Counted from the first letter of the stretch, positions 10,127 through 20,216 are shown. The stretch is DNA of 64,000 bases from an uncultured Lachnospiraceae bacterium (GCA_944383325.1 CALWPC010000032.1:165668-229667); one strand, 5' to 3'. Made by a program: numbers and translations. Notes: generated by a model not told the origin, from the letters alone.

Positions 10127-11588
10127 TCTGTTCTTCCTTTAGTATTTCCGATATGAGCACCCTTTCATCCATCGGATATTTCTTCCCCTCAATTTCCTGA
10201 TAGTCTTCATGTCCCTTTCCTGCCAGAATAATAATGTCTCCCGGCTCTCCGTGACGGATCGCATACCGAATCGCCTCTTTGCGGTCTGGTATTGCGATAT
10301 ACTTACCGTCTGTCCGGTCAATACCGACACGAATATCTGCAATAATATCAAGCGGTTTTTCAAAACGCGGATTATCCGATGTGATAATTGTAAAATCAGC
10401 CATCTTCCCGCTGACCTCGCCCATCTCAAATCTCCGGTACTTACTGCGGTTGCCGCCGCAGCCAAACACACATACGAGTCGATGCGGCTGATATTCCCTC
10501 AGTGTGCTGAGCAAACTCTCCAGTGCCATCGCATTATGCGCATAATCAATCATCAGCGTAAACTGATCGGAAACCGGAACCATTTCCACACGGCCTTTTA
10601 CTTTCGCTGTTTTGAGCGCCGCCTGAATTTTTTCCACCGGCACCTCAAAATGACTGCAGATCGCAATCGCCGTCAGCGAATTGTAGACGCTGAATTTGCC
10701 CGGAATATCAATCTCCACGTCAAAGTTCATCTTGCCGGTCACACGATATGCAATCCCCAGATACCCCGGACGGGTGACAAGCGCCGTATCCGAAGCGCGA
10801 AAATCCGCGTTCTCCGAAAACCCGTACGTTTCGAGTGAACAAGTATGCCCTGCAAGCACTGTCTCCCAGTGCCGGTCATCAATATTGACAATCCCTTTGC
10901 GGCACTGCCGAAACAACATCCCCTTACACTGCATGTATTCTTCAAAATTTTCATGCTCACCGGGTCCAATATGATCCGGCTCCATATTTGTAAAAATACC
11001 CAATTCAAAGACAATGCCCGCAGTGCGGTGCATTTTCAGTCCCTGCGACGACACCTCCATGACAACCATTTCGCATCCGGCCGCCGCCATTTTGGAAAAA
11101 TACTCCTGAATGCAATAGGATTCCGGCGTCGTATGACTTGCCGGAATATGAACATCTCCGATAATCGTCTCGATTGTACCGATCAGTCCCACCTGATAGC
11201 CTGCGCTCTCCAAAATGGATTTGACCATATAGGTTGTAGTCGTTTTCCCTTTCGTCCCGGTAATACCGATGATCTGCATGCGCTCCGCCGGGTAATCAAA
11301 ATATGCCGCCGAAATTACCGCCATTGCATAGCGGGTGTCCGGCACACGAATCACCGTCACGCCATCCGGAACCGATACGCGCTCCTCCACCAACAGCACC
11401 GCTGCGCCTTTCTCCACAACTTCCGATACAAAGGTGTGTCCGTCCACCTGCGTGCCGCGAATACAAACAAACAAATCTCCGTCTGTAACCTTACGCGAAT
11501 CATATACAATGTCGTTTACACGGACATCCATACTTCCTGAAAGACATTCATATTCTAACCGTTCCAGTAATTGTGCAAGCTTTTTCAT
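10116..11588 (-). CDS. murE: UDP-MurNAc-tripeptide synthetase MurE, meso-diaminopimelate type
   Basis: 490 residues. The ATP-binding motif GTKGKTTT lies near residue 110. The DNPR motif in TSDNPRFEKP near 407 is the signature of enzymes adding meso-diaminopimelate rather than lysine, so the organism probably has DAP-type peptidoglycan. It catalyses the third amino-acid addition to the peptidoglycan precursor in the cytosol. It is the first gene of the leftward operon, and an 80-bp repeat whose end carries an extended -10 motif lies about 50 bp upstream (see repeat at 11639-11729). Confidence 0.95.
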   Translation of the reverse strand: MKKLAQLLERLEYECLSGSMDVRVNDIVYDSRKVTDGDLFVCIRGTQVDGHTFVSEVVEKGAAVLLVEERVSVPDGVTVIRVPDTRYAMAVISAAYFDYPAERMQIIGITGTKGKTTTTYMVKSILESAGYQVGLIGTIETIIGDVHIPASHTTPESYCIQEYFSKMAAAGCEMVVMEVSSQGLKMHRTAGIVFELGIFTNMEPDHIGPGEHENFEEYMQCKGMLFRQCRKGIVNIDDRHWETVLAGHTCSLETYGFSENADFRASDTALVTRPGYLGIAYRVTGKMNFDVEIDIPGKFSVYNSLTAIAICSHFEVPVEKIQAALKTAKVKGRVEMVPVSDQFTLMIDYAHNAMALESLLSTLREYQPHRLVCVFGCGGNRSKYRRFEMGEVSGKMADFTIITSDNPRFEKPLDIIADIRVGIDRTDGKYIAIPDRKEAIRYAIRHGEPGDIIILAGKGHEDYQEIEGKKYPMDERVLISEILKEEQNVR

Positions 11589-11638
11589 TTCTTAAAACCC
11601 TCCTGACGACATTAATAACAACCGTCTCCTGATCGATT

Positions 11639-11648
11639 CATTGTACCA
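11639..11648 (-). promoter_or_regulatory. Possible extended -10 promoter for murE inside repeat end
   Basis: On the minus strand this 10-mer reads TGGTACAATG, a TG-n-TACAAT extended -10 element. Initiation a few bases downstream would give a leader of about 45 nt before the murE start at 11588. No convincing -35 hexamer is seen at 17 bp, as can be the case for extended -10 promoters. It is inferred only from sequence. Confidence 0.5.
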
Positions 11649-11729
11649 TCTCGACTTATGTCTCGATGAATTTTTCGTCTTATGTCGGTCTTGCGCAAGC
11701 GCAGACCGCCGTATGGCTCATTGTACCAC
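11639..11729. repeat. 80-bp interspersed repeat, single copy (copy A)
   Basis: One 80-bp unit (11639-11718) bounded by the same 10-mer CATTGTACCA at both ends (11639-11648 and 11719-11728). The same unit occurs twice in tandem at 49701-49870. The core holds a hairpin, GGTCT-TGCG-CAAG-CGC-AGACC, at about 11688-11708, identical or nearly so in all copies. Read on the minus strand the boundary 10-mer is TGGTACAATG, an extended -10 element (TGnTACAAT), located about 50 bp upstream of murE. It has no open frame of its own. Whether it is mobile is unknown. Confidence 0.85.
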
Positions 11730-11800
11730 AATTACCGGATTGATTCAACCGGACGAACCATGAAAAAGAATCCTGCGGGCTGCGCAACTTTTCTATAAAC

Positions 11801-11848
11801 GAAAAAGCTGTCGTGTACATTCGCTTTCAGCCAATGTACACAACAGCT
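11801..11848 (-). terminator. Rho-independent terminator after eno
   Basis: On the minus strand a stem AGCTGTtGTGTACATT pairs with AATGTACACgACAGCT around an 11-nt loop, followed by a run of five T and then CG. It lies 23 bp past the eno stop codon and fits an intrinsic terminator for eno. Confidence 0.85.
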
Positions 11849-11871
11849 ACGAATCTGATTCAAATATAAAA

Positions 11872-13257
<1,386 letters not shown>

Positions 13258-13273
13258 TTATTGGCTATGTATG

Positions 13274-13302
13274 AGTTTAACACATCTTTTGTGTAAAATC
13301 AA
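13274..13302 (-). promoter_or_regulatory. Sigma-A-type promoter for eno
   Basis: Minus-strand TTGATT-N17-TAAACT, about 107 bp upstream of the eno start codon. The spacer is AT-rich. This is the best housekeeping promoter match in the gap between eno and the MATE gene. Confidence 0.6.
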
Positions 13303-13366
13303 TAAGTAAATCATCTTTTGTCGCGCCTGACAAACCTGTGTACTTTCCTTACAATCCTTCTGATTT

Positions 13367-14704
13367 TCAGTAAAATAATGTGTTTTTTCGCTGCATTCTT
13401 CCGTTTATAATCGTAATGCAAATGACGGTCACAATCGTTACGATACATTCTGTGAAAACCATCGCCCACCAAACCCCTCTCAATCCAAACCAAAGAGGGA
13501 GCAGATACAGCAAAACGGCACTTATTACAACACCTCTCAATAACGTAAGAACAGATGAAATACGGGTTCGCATAATCGATTGAAAATAAAATGTTGCCCA
13601 AATATTGATCCCCATGAACAGAAACGAAATAAAATACGTTCTGACGATGCCCGGCGCGGCCTCGAATACAGCCGGTGTCGTTTTTACAAAAAACTGTACG
13701 ATCTGTGTCGGGAACAGAATACCACTCAAAGAAAAAAACATTCCCATTCCAATCACAGTCACGAGTGAAATGCGCCGTATTTGTGAAATACGACCCATGT
13801 GTCCCGCGCCGTAATTGTTTGTGATAATCGGCTGTATGGCCTGTCCCACACCCGTAAAGATATGCTGAAACATACCTGAGCAGGTAAGCACGACGCTAAA
13901 GACCGCCAAAGGCACCTCGCCGCCGTACCGCATAATTTGATTGTTCAGAATGCAGGTCAATACAATAAAAGCAAGTTCAAGAACAGACGCGCTAAAACCG
14001 GAGGTCACAGATTTCCATAATGCCTGTGATAATTTCCACGGCTTTACCAACCGCAGCCTACAATTTTTAGTGAATAAATAAGCGCAAAGAATCACAGTCT
14101 GTATTACCGTCCCGCCGGCTGTAGCAATAGCGGCTCCTGCCATTCCCATCTTCATAGGAAATACCAGAAACCAATCTCCAAACACATTAAAGACGCCGCC
14201 TGCGATCACAGCCCACATTGCAAAATTGGGCGCGCCATCACAGCGCACCATACAAGCAAGATACGCTGAAAAAATAAAGAAAGGAAACGTCCAGATAATC
14301 CAATTTCCATATTCTAGCACAAGCGGCATGAGCGTTTCGTTCGCACCAAACAATGTAAAGATCTCTTCCTTACAAATAACAGTCACAGGCCATACAACAA
14401 TGGTTAAAATCAGCGTTAACAAAAACGAAGCAGTGTAGTAAGCATTTGCTTTTTCTGTCCCTCCCTCTCCCTGCGCTTTCCCAAAGCGTACTGATCCGCC
14501 AATGCCGCTTAAAAAGCCAAAAAGGCTTGCAACACCAAAGATTGGAAATACAACGGCCCCCGCCGCCGCTCCATTCGGCCCTACACCCTGCCCAATTGCA
14601 ACAGTGTCAACAAAACTATATACAGTAGTAACCATAGAGGCAAAGAGCGAAGGCCATAAAAACTTTGCATACAGCGTGGTTACTTTGTCTTTGAGCAAAT
14701 CCAT
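13367..14704 (-). CDS. MATE-family multidrug exporter, probably MerR-controlled
   Basis: 445 residues with about 12 hydrophobic segments and the usual MATE internal duplication. It begins MDLLKDKVTTLYAKFLWPS and includes the early conserved YSFVDTVAIGQ and a Gly-rich SGIGGSVRFGKAQG segment. MATE proteins export drugs or metabolites using Na+ or H+ gradients; the substrate cannot be told from sequence. The gene diverges from a BmrR-like MerR regulator, and its promoter has the 19-bp spacer typical of MerR activation, so expression is probably drug-inducible. Not related in position to the second, frameshifted MATE gene at 61.7-63.0 kb. Confidence 0.9.
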   Translation of the reverse strand: MDLLKDKVTTLYAKFLWPSLFASMVTTVYSFVDTVAIGQGVGPNGAAAGAVVFPIFGVASLFGFLSGIGGSVRFGKAQGEGGTEKANAYYTASFLLTLILTIVVWPVTVICKEEIFTLFGANETLMPLVLEYGNWIIWTFPFFIFSAYLACMVRCDGAPNFAMWAVIAGGVFNVFGDWFLVFPMKMGMAGAAIATAGGTVIQTVILCAYLFTKNCRLRLVKPWKLSQALWKSVTSGFSASVLELAFIVLTCILNNQIMRYGGEVPLAVFSVVLTCSGMFQHIFTGVGQAIQPIITNNYGAGHMGRISQIRRISLVTVIGMGMFFSLSGILFPTQIVQFFVKTTPAVFEAAPGIVRTYFISFLFMGINIWATFYFQSIMRTRISSVLTLLRGVVISAVLLYLLPLWFGLRGVWWAMVFTECIVTIVTVICITIINGRMQRKNTLFY

Positions 14705-14730
14705 AAAAACACTCTCCTATCGTTAGATGA

Positions 14731-14759
14731 TTGACATTTTCCCCATGCCGCTATATTAT
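14731..14759 (+). promoter_or_regulatory. Promoter of the MerR-family regulator gene
   Basis: TTGACA (14731-14736), 17-bp spacer, TATTAT (14754-14759), reading toward the regulator start at 14812. It overlaps the divergent MATE promoter, so one regulator-bound site could control both directions. Confidence 0.65.
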
Positions 14760-14785
14760 AAAGTCTAATATAATATCAGAGTCAA
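14755..14785 (-). promoter_or_regulatory. MerR-type promoter of the MATE gene (19-bp spacer)
   Basis: Minus-strand TTGACT (14785-14780), 19-bp spacer, TATAAT (14760-14755). The spacer and flank hold an imperfect dyad, AGTCTAATA paired with ATATCAGAGT. An over-long 19-bp spacer and a dyad between the hexamers is the classical arrangement for activation by DNA distortion by MerR-family proteins such as BmrR. It overlaps the promoter of the regulator gene on the other strand. Confidence 0.75.
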
Positions 14786-14811
14786 CAGAAAGAAGAAGCG
14801 TTTTGAATAAA

Positions 14812-15600
14812 ATGAATTTGTTTTCGATAGGTAAACTTTCAAGACTGACCGGCGTCCATGTGCAATCATTGCGATATTATGAAGAATTAGGCATATTAAA
14901 GCCCGCATATATCGACCCGGACAGCCGATATAGATATTATACTTTTGCGCATATGCGCATTGTTGAAGCCATTCAATATTGTGTTGATCTGGATATTCCT
15001 CTTAAACAATTTACAAATTTTCTTTTAGAAGAGGAAGAAGCAATAGACTATGCAAAGTTAATTGCATATGGAAAAGAAATAACCAACCAAAAGATGCGGC
15101 GGATCGAAAGCCGTCTTCGTTTTTTAGAGACCATGCGGGAAGGTATGGATCATGCCGAAATCTGTTATACAAATCATGTTATTTCATGCCATATGGAAGA
15201 AAAAATATGTTGGGCAATGCCATATCACGGAACGCAGTCTAATCCGGATTTTCAATCTGCAATATACCAGTTGATTTCTGACATAGAAAACAATGGTTTC
15301 CGGGCAGGTTATTCTTTTGGCCAACTGCTTATATGCAAAGGAGATAGCAGCAAATCCTATATTTTTATTGATATACGGGAAACAGACAAACCACTGGAGA
15401 ATGTTCCTCAAATTATGCATCTTCCGGCTGGTGAATATTTGTGTATAGTATCACGGGAAAACCAAATTGAAAAAGCCTCTGAAATCTTTCCAGATTTGTT
15501 TGCAATGTCATACGATAAAATTGTTATATCCGTTGAAATGTTCAACGAAAAATTTAACTATTCATCTCCTATATATGAGATCCGTTGTTTACTCCCTTAA
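14812..15600 (+). CDS. MerR-family transcriptional regulator with GyrI-like effector domain (BmrR-like)
   Basis: 262 residues from the ATG at 14812. An in-frame TTG nine bases earlier (14803) has better spacing from AGAAGAAG and is an alternative start. The N-terminal winged helix (FSIGKLSRLTGVHVQSLRYY, then EELGILKPAYIDPDSRYRYY) is typical MerR. A coiled-coil dimer segment follows (about 75-120), then a C-terminal domain of about 140 residues that resembles GyrI-like multidrug-binding domains. The gene is AT-richer than its neighbours. Divergent to the MATE exporter, it is the likely ligand-dependent activator of that gene. Confidence 0.88.
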   Translation: MNLFSIGKLSRLTGVHVQSLRYYEELGILKPAYIDPDSRYRYYTFAHMRIVEAIQYCVDLDIPLKQFTNFLLEEEEAIDYAKLIAYGKEITNQKMRRIESRLRFLETMREGMDHAEICYTNHVISCHMEEKICWAMPYHGTQSNPDFQSAIYQLISDIENNGFRAGYSFGQLLICKGDSSKSYIFIDIRETDKPLENVPQIMHLPAGEYLCIVSRENQIEKASEIFPDLFAMSYDKIVISVEMFNEKFNYSSPIYEIRCLLP

Positions 15601-15612
15601 AATACAGCTAAA

Positions 15613-15655
15613 CAAAAAAAGCAGAACCGCATAGCATTTTGCTATACAGTTCTGC
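15613..15655 (-). terminator. Terminator after the pectate lyase-pectinesterase operon
   Basis: A hairpin GCAGAAC...GTTCTGC with an inner ATAGC/GCTAT stem lies at 15621-15655. On the minus strand it is followed by seven T (15620-15614), giving a rho-independent terminator 70 bp past the pectinesterase stop. The other strand lacks a T-tract, although the hairpin may slow transcription from the regulator gene. Confidence 0.8.
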
Positions 15656-15724
15656 AATATACAATCACTTTCTAATTGGGTATATAGCTAAGACAACGCG
15701 GATTTCGCGCATAAGCGTCTGCGT

Positions 15725-17260
15725 TTACTCTTCTCCCGGAAGTACCAGGGGCACCACCGGATAATTGCCTGGATTCCATCCATCCGGCTCATCGAGCTGT
15801 CTTGTAGACGGGTTATATTTTGCCGCTAAAAACGCATAGGGAGCATAGGACGTCTGAATCTCCTGATCCGTTAAAAGCTTTTCATACGACGGCGCGACAA
15901 CCTCAAGATCAATCAGGTTGCCTTCCATATCCATCGTGCCATACTCCGCATATCTGGCGTTTTCAGGCAAAAAGCCATTCCCGCCCATTTGCACAAAACG
16001 GTCAAAATTTGGCGTGTCCTTATTGGAAATATGCTTATCCATCCTGCAATTATAAAACACAACCATAGCCGGTCCGTTCCAGGGGCGCCCAAGGCTGTAG
16101 GACTCCTCTTTCGGCGCGCTGCTCTCTGTAGTCGGATCGCAAGTCAACATGCAATCCTTAAACAAAAATCCGTACGGCTGCGTTTCCGCCGTCGATGCAG
16201 CCGTAATATGACCTGCATTATAAGGACTGTTAATTGTACAGCTCTCAAATACCGCCGTACCGTTTCCGTAAATAAAATCAACCGTACCCTCAATGTAACA
16301 ATTCTCATAATATACCCGGTTGCTCTGGTTCATCAGAAGCGTATCCTGCCGTCCGATCATTTTGCACTCATAAAATGCACTGCGATCGGCATCCACACGA
16401 AGCGCCAGGCCCTGCGTCTGATTTTTACTGCTTCGGATATCCTTCTCCCTCTGCTCGATCGTCAGCGCATTTCCATACCAGTTTCCATCCTCGCCTCGGG
16501 CATATTTGCGGTAATCTTCGCGTTCTTCCTCCGTTACATAGATGTTATAAGAATTTTCAAACATCATATTTTTTGCAATAAAATCATGCGCGGTAGATGC
16601 GATCACCGTGCTCGCATGATTGGAACTTGCGCTCACGTTTCCGTCGGAAATCGACCAGTAGTACATACCGCACCCGTAATAAAAGGTAAGATTGGCCTCT
16701 TCTTCAGCATCTGGATACATAGCCTCATAAGTGACGTATGGCGCCGTAAGCGTCGTATGCTCACGATACGTACCGGGGGCAAACCGCAGGGTAATGCGCT
16801 CCTCCTCACAGGTCGGCGCGTGCTGATTGACATAATCGACCGCTTCCCCCAAGGTCCGGAAACAATGGGTTCCCGTCGTATACGATTTGCTGTCCACATA
16901 AATGACGCGCTCTTCCTGCGGTTTTTCATATCCGAAATTCGAATATTCTCCAACTGCGGCCTTCAAAAGCAGTAACGCGTCGTCCGCACTGACCAAGCCG
17001 TCCGCGTTAACGTCAGCCCGCTCCTTTGTCTGTTCATCTGCCTCATACAGTCCGGCATTGATCTGCAGCGCGCGCAGTGCATCACGAACCGTATACCTGC
17101 CGTCCCCGTTGAGATCCCCCTTGTCGAGCAGCACCGGCTCCGACCAATCCGACGTCACAGCCGCCTTTGCCCGAACCGCCGGCAGGCAGACCGTGAAGGC
17201 AGCAATTCCAAGCGCCGCAGCAACGTACCTCCCGCATCTTCTCCATTTATGATTTCTCAA
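15725..17260 (-). CDS. Secreted pectinesterase with N-terminal dockerin (PME1)
   Basis: 511 residues from a TTG start at 17260 with AGAGGTG upstream. A signal peptide (about 1-33, ending near VRAKAA) is followed by a dockerin type I pair (about 46-112) with two Ca-binding loops, DLNGDGRYTVRDAL and DVNADGLVSADDAL. The rest (about 120-490) is a pectin methylesterase beta-helix: oxyanion Gln in QTQGLAL, catalytic Asp in GRQDTLL near 305 and in TVDFIYGNGTAVF near 325, and LGRPW near 390. It would de-esterify pectin outside the cell. It begins 12 nt after the pectate lyase gene, so the two are one operon. The dockerin predicts attachment to a cohesin. Confidence 0.93.
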   Translation of the reverse strand: MRNHKWRRCGRYVAAALGIAAFTVCLPAVRAKAAVTSDWSEPVLLDKGDLNGDGRYTVRDALRALQINAGLYEADEQTKERADVNADGLVSADDALLLLKAAVGEYSNFGYEKPQEERVIYVDSKSYTTGTHCFRTLGEAVDYVNQHAPTCEEERITLRFAPGTYREHTTLTAPYVTYEAMYPDAEEEANLTFYYGCGMYYWSISDGNVSASSNHASTVIASTAHDFIAKNMMFENSYNIYVTEEEREDYRKYARGEDGNWYGNALTIEQREKDIRSSKNQTQGLALRVDADRSAFYECKMIGRQDTLLMNQSNRVYYENCYIEGTVDFIYGNGTAVFESCTINSPYNAGHITAASTAETQPYGFLFKDCMLTCDPTTESSAPKEESYSLGRPWNGPAMVVFYNCRMDKHISNKDTPNFDRFVQMGGNGFLPENARYAEYGTMDMEGNLIDLEVVAPSYEKLLTDQEIQTSYAPYAFLAAKYNPSTRQLDEPDGWNPGNYPVVPLVLPGEE

Positions 17261-17272
17261 AAAGACACCTCT

Positions 17273-19090
17273 CTATCTCCCGATAGCAGCCTCGGGATTT
17301 TCTATCAGAAACTGTAAAAATACCTCCAGATTCGTAAACGACGTATCCTTATAAGCGGCTTTTCCATCGTCCGGATCATTCTTATCCAAACCGGCAAAAT
17401 CTTCCCACGCGTCGCTCATACCGTCTTTATCTGTATCAACATAGGAAGGATAGGAAGCTAACCCGGGATACTGCCCGTCTACAGATGCAGCATATACCGG
17501 ATTGCTGTTGCTTGAAGGGATAGTCCCCGTCCAACCCGGCGACTCGTAAATATAATCGATCGTTTTTCCGGTTCCGTCCTGATACGTTTTCACAATCGCC
17601 GCATCCACCGTATCGCGGAACAGCGACGCGCCGGCATACAGCTCCACTTCCTCCGCCGCCTTCTGTGCGCTCTGAACCTGTGTCATCATCGAATTTTCAT
17701 AAGGCGCGTCAAGCAGATATTTCGTTTGATCGAGCACAAGACCGCTCTTTACATAGTACGGATTTTTGTCAGTAGCCAACACATCATCCTCAAAGCGAAT
17801 CAGAGAAATCTGATCATCAGGCAGCTCTCCGTCCATCATATTGCCGGACGCATACATATGATTGCCGATGCTAGCTTCAGAGAACATGTATTTTCCAGTC
17901 GAAATCGGACCGCTCTTGAAATAGTTATTAATATAATTATATGTAGTCAAATACAACAGTGTCCCGTTTTCATCCGCATCACTGGATTTTCCTGAACTCT
18001 GTCCCGACCAGTTATAGACCAGATTGTTAATAAATTCTACATGCTTTTCGCTGCTATCCAGGTCACTGGACATATATGTTCCAATCATCGGCATCCGGCT
18101 GCTGTGCGTCACATACATATTATGATGGAACGTCACTTTCGATCCCTGCGCTACGCGGATCAACGAACCCATACCGTGACGCGACTTTCCGACATTAACG
18201 GAACTCGTAATACTCTGTGCGACAATATTCCACTGAACAGACACACGGTCACTGACTGCATCGTATGAATTTCCGTCTCCGCTTGGAGAAACAGAAAGCG
18301 TCTCATCGGTTCCCCATGTCACGCTGCAGTGATCAACAATCACATCTTTGGACCCCTTCACATCGACACTGTCGTTCTGTTTGCCCATCTGGTCGCCGGA
18401 GCGAATGCGCAGATAGCGCACAATCACATTGCTCGTATCGCTAATATGCAGTCCGTAATTTGCCAGACATATTCCATCGCCCGGAGCTGTCTGTCCTGCT
18501 ATCGTAACGTCGCCGTTCTTGATCGTGAGATTACTGTTCAGGTAAATCGTTCCCGATACCTTAAATACGATCGTGCGCGGGCCTTTCATTTCTATCGCCG
18601 CACGCAGAGAACCCTCGCCGCTGTCGTTTAAGTTGGTTACTTCAACTACTTGGCCGCCGCGGCCGCCGGTTGTATATTTCCCATAGCCGTCAGCACCCAG
18701 AAAACCAATGCCGTCTTCTGCCTCCTCAAACCCTTCTGGAATATAATACTCTACATCATCCAGATATTGCTCATATCCAAGCTGATAATCGGCCAGGCCG
18801 GCAATATCCTGTAATATCATAAGTGCGTCCCGAACAGAAAGCGTCCCGTCCTCATTCAGATCTCCATTGACAACATGCGCATCCTGTTTTGCCACCGTAC
18901 CGGAAATCGCCTGCAGCGCCTTCAGCGCATCACTTGCGTCAACAATACCGTCATTATTCACATCCCCGCGCTTTAAAGCGCTGCTGACTGTTCCCTGTCT
19001 CGCAAGAGTGGTTTCTGTATCCGCCCATACCGGAGTAGTAACCGCCATGGAAATCGCCAATGACAAAGCCATAACTTTCTTCAGTCTCAT
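17273..19090 (-). CDS. Secreted pectate lyase (PL1-like) with N-terminal dockerin
   Basis: 605 residues from the ATG at 19090, which has AGGAGGAAGTAAGGG upstream; the frame is open 14 codons earlier without such a site. A signal peptide ends near VWADT. A dockerin pair follows (about 40-100) with loops DVNNDGIVDASDAL and DLNEDGTLSVRDAL. The catalytic beta-helix (about 130-520) has the parallel-helix motifs TIAGQTAPGDGI, NVIVRYLRIRSGD and DVIVDHCSVTWGTDE typical of PL1-type pectate lyases. Near the C-terminus a Ca-binding DTDKDGMSDAWE segment precedes YKDTSFTNLEVFLQFL, an ending common in such lyases. It would cleave de-esterified homogalacturonan, matching the co-transcribed pectinesterase. 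Confidence 0.92.
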   Translation of the reverse strand: MRLKKVMALSLAISMAVTTPVWADTETTLARQGTVSSALKRGDVNNDGIVDASDALKALQAISGTVAKQDAHVVNGDLNEDGTLSVRDALMILQDIAGLADYQLGYEQYLDDVEYYIPEGFEEAEDGIGFLGADGYGKYTTGGRGGQVVEVTNLNDSGEGSLRAAIEMKGPRTIVFKVSGTIYLNSNLTIKNGDVTIAGQTAPGDGICLANYGLHISDTSNVIVRYLRIRSGDQMGKQNDSVDVKGSKDVIVDHCSVTWGTDETLSVSPSGDGNSYDAVSDRVSVQWNIVAQSITSSVNVGKSRHGMGSLIRVAQGSKVTFHHNMYVTHSSRMPMIGTYMSSDLDSSEKHVEFINNLVYNWSGQSSGKSSDADENGTLLYLTTYNYINNYFKSGPISTGKYMFSEASIGNHMYASGNMMDGELPDDQISLIRFEDDVLATDKNPYYVKSGLVLDQTKYLLDAPYENSMMTQVQSAQKAAEEVELYAGASLFRDTVDAAIVKTYQDGTGKTIDYIYESPGWTGTIPSSNSNPVYAASVDGQYPGLASYPSYVDTDKDGMSDAWEDFAGLDKNDPDDGKAAYKDTSFTNLEVFLQFLIENPEAAIGR

Positions 19091-19217
19091 ACCCTTACTT
19101 CCTCCTCTGATGCTGCGCCTGGACATATACAACTGATTTTTTCATCTATGTATTGAAAATTGGAACGATAGCACAAAAAAACAGCCGTATATCCCCAGTT
19201 TTTTATTGATCTTATAC

Positions 19218-19246
19218 ATCATACCATACAATAAAACGAAAGTAAA
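19218..19246 (-). promoter_or_regulatory. Promoter of the pectate lyase-pectinesterase operon
   Basis: Minus-strand TTTACT-N17-TATGAT with a TGG immediately before the -10 (extended -10). It lies about 130 bp upstream of the pectate lyase start, leaving a long leader in which no known riboswitch was recognised. Confidence 0.55.
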
Positions 19247-19285
19247 GATTTGCAAACAGATGTTCCTTTAAAGATACAAAAGAAC

Positions 19286-19320
19286 AGAAAAAAGGACACC
19301 GACTTTCGTCAGTGTCCTTT
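19286..19320 (-). terminator. Terminator after the anchored cohesin-like gene
   Basis: AAAGGACACtGAC pairs with GTCgGTGTCCTTT around a short loop (19291-19320), followed on the minus strand by a T-tract. Located about 40 bp past the stop at 19362. Confidence 0.85.
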
Positions 19321-19361
19321 ACAAACGATATTGACATTCAGAATGCTAAACCTAACACGTA

Positions 19362-20216
19362 TTAGATTGTAGCTTTCTTCTTCAGCGTAACAAGTACAAC
19401 ACCTGCTGCAAGAGCAAGAACTGCCATTGTAGCTACCGGAGCAACGTCAGCAGTCTTAGCTGCGCTTGTGCTAGAACCTGTTGAAGAAGATCCTGTTGAG
19501 GAGCTTCCTGTTGAGGAGCTTCCTGTTGAGGAAGAACCGCCAGTTGTAGAAGAACCACCAGTTGTGGAACCACCTGTCGGTGCTTTTGTTGCGTCAACAG
19601 TCGGTGCTTTTGTTGCATCTGCGCTCGGTGCAGGCTCGTCACTAGAAACAGGTGTCTCAGTCGGAGCTGATGTCGGATCTGCGCTCGGTACAGGCTCATC
19701 AGTAGGAACCGGCGCCTCAGTCGGAGCTGCAGAAGGAGTTACTTCAGGCATAATAGCCTGTGTATCAACAGCAACTTCGCATGTGCTCAAATCATCTTTA
19801 ACAGCTGCGGTACCCTTAATAACTCTCATTGTAGATTCTGCAGTTACATCTGAAAACTTAACTGTAAACACTGCGCCATCCCAGTCATTGTTCTGAGCCT
19901 TTGCGCCAGTTGCAACAACATAAGTCTCGCCGCCTTTAGAAGCTGCCGGATTCTTAACACCAGTACCACCGTCGCCAAGATAATCCAATCTGAAATCTGT
20001 AACATAGGATACATCTGCATCTGTAGTAGTTGCATCTGTATATACGATACCGATATCAAATGTCTCCAGGTTGCCGCTTGCATAAACAGTAACAGTCACC
20101 GTACCGTCTTCATTTAATACTTTATCAACAGATACGGAATACTCTCCAGCAAATGCCATTACGCTCATGGATAAAACCATAGCCAGTGCAACGACTGTTG
20201 CAAGTAATTTCTTCAT
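19362..20216 (-). CDS. Surface-anchored cohesin-like protein with Ser/Thr/Pro linker
   Basis: 284 residues. A signal peptide (about 1-23, ending AFA) is followed by one Ig-like beta domain (about 24-150) whose pattern (VTVTVYASGNLETFDIGIVY... VFTVKFSDV) resembles a cohesin. Then come a Pro/Thr/Ser/Glu-rich linker with repeated APTEAPVPTDEPVPSAD-like units, a Gly/Ser repeat, and a C-terminal anchor: AAKTAD, a hydrophobic helix and KKK tail. The anchor recalls the LPKTGD sorting signals of related bacteria but lacks the proline, so sortase attachment is uncertain and a membrane anchor is possible. It could present dockerin proteins at the surface. The cohesin call is the weak point. Confidence 0.7.
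   Translation of the reverse strand: MKKLLATVVALAMVLSMSVMAFAGEYSVSVDKVLNEDGTVTVTVYASGNLETFDIGIVYTDATTTDADVSYVTDFRLDYLGDGGTGVKNPAASKGGETYVVATGAKAQNNDWDGAVFTVKFSDVTAESTMRVIKGTAAVKDDLSTCEVAVDTQAIMPEVTPSAAPTEAPVPTDEPVPSADPTSAPTETPVSSDEPAPSADATKAPTVDATKAPTGGSTTGGSSTTGGSSSTGSSSTGSSSTGSSSTGSSTSAAKTADVAPVATMAVLALAAGVVLVTLKKKATI
19477..19536. repeat. 15-bp tandem repeat (four units) in cohesin-like gene
   Basis: Four consecutive 15-bp units (19477, 19492, 19507, 19522), the middle two identical (CCTGTTGAGGAGCTT), the outer two differing at a few bases. They encode the SSTGS repeats of the linker before the anchor. Such repeats can vary in number between strains. Confidence 0.8.

Noticed and set aside
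19468..19896. Plus-strand frame rich in Glu/Val/Pro repeats opposite the cohesin-like gene
   Set aside because: It is the complement of the Ser/Thr/Pro linker repeats, has no ribosome binding site and no family match.
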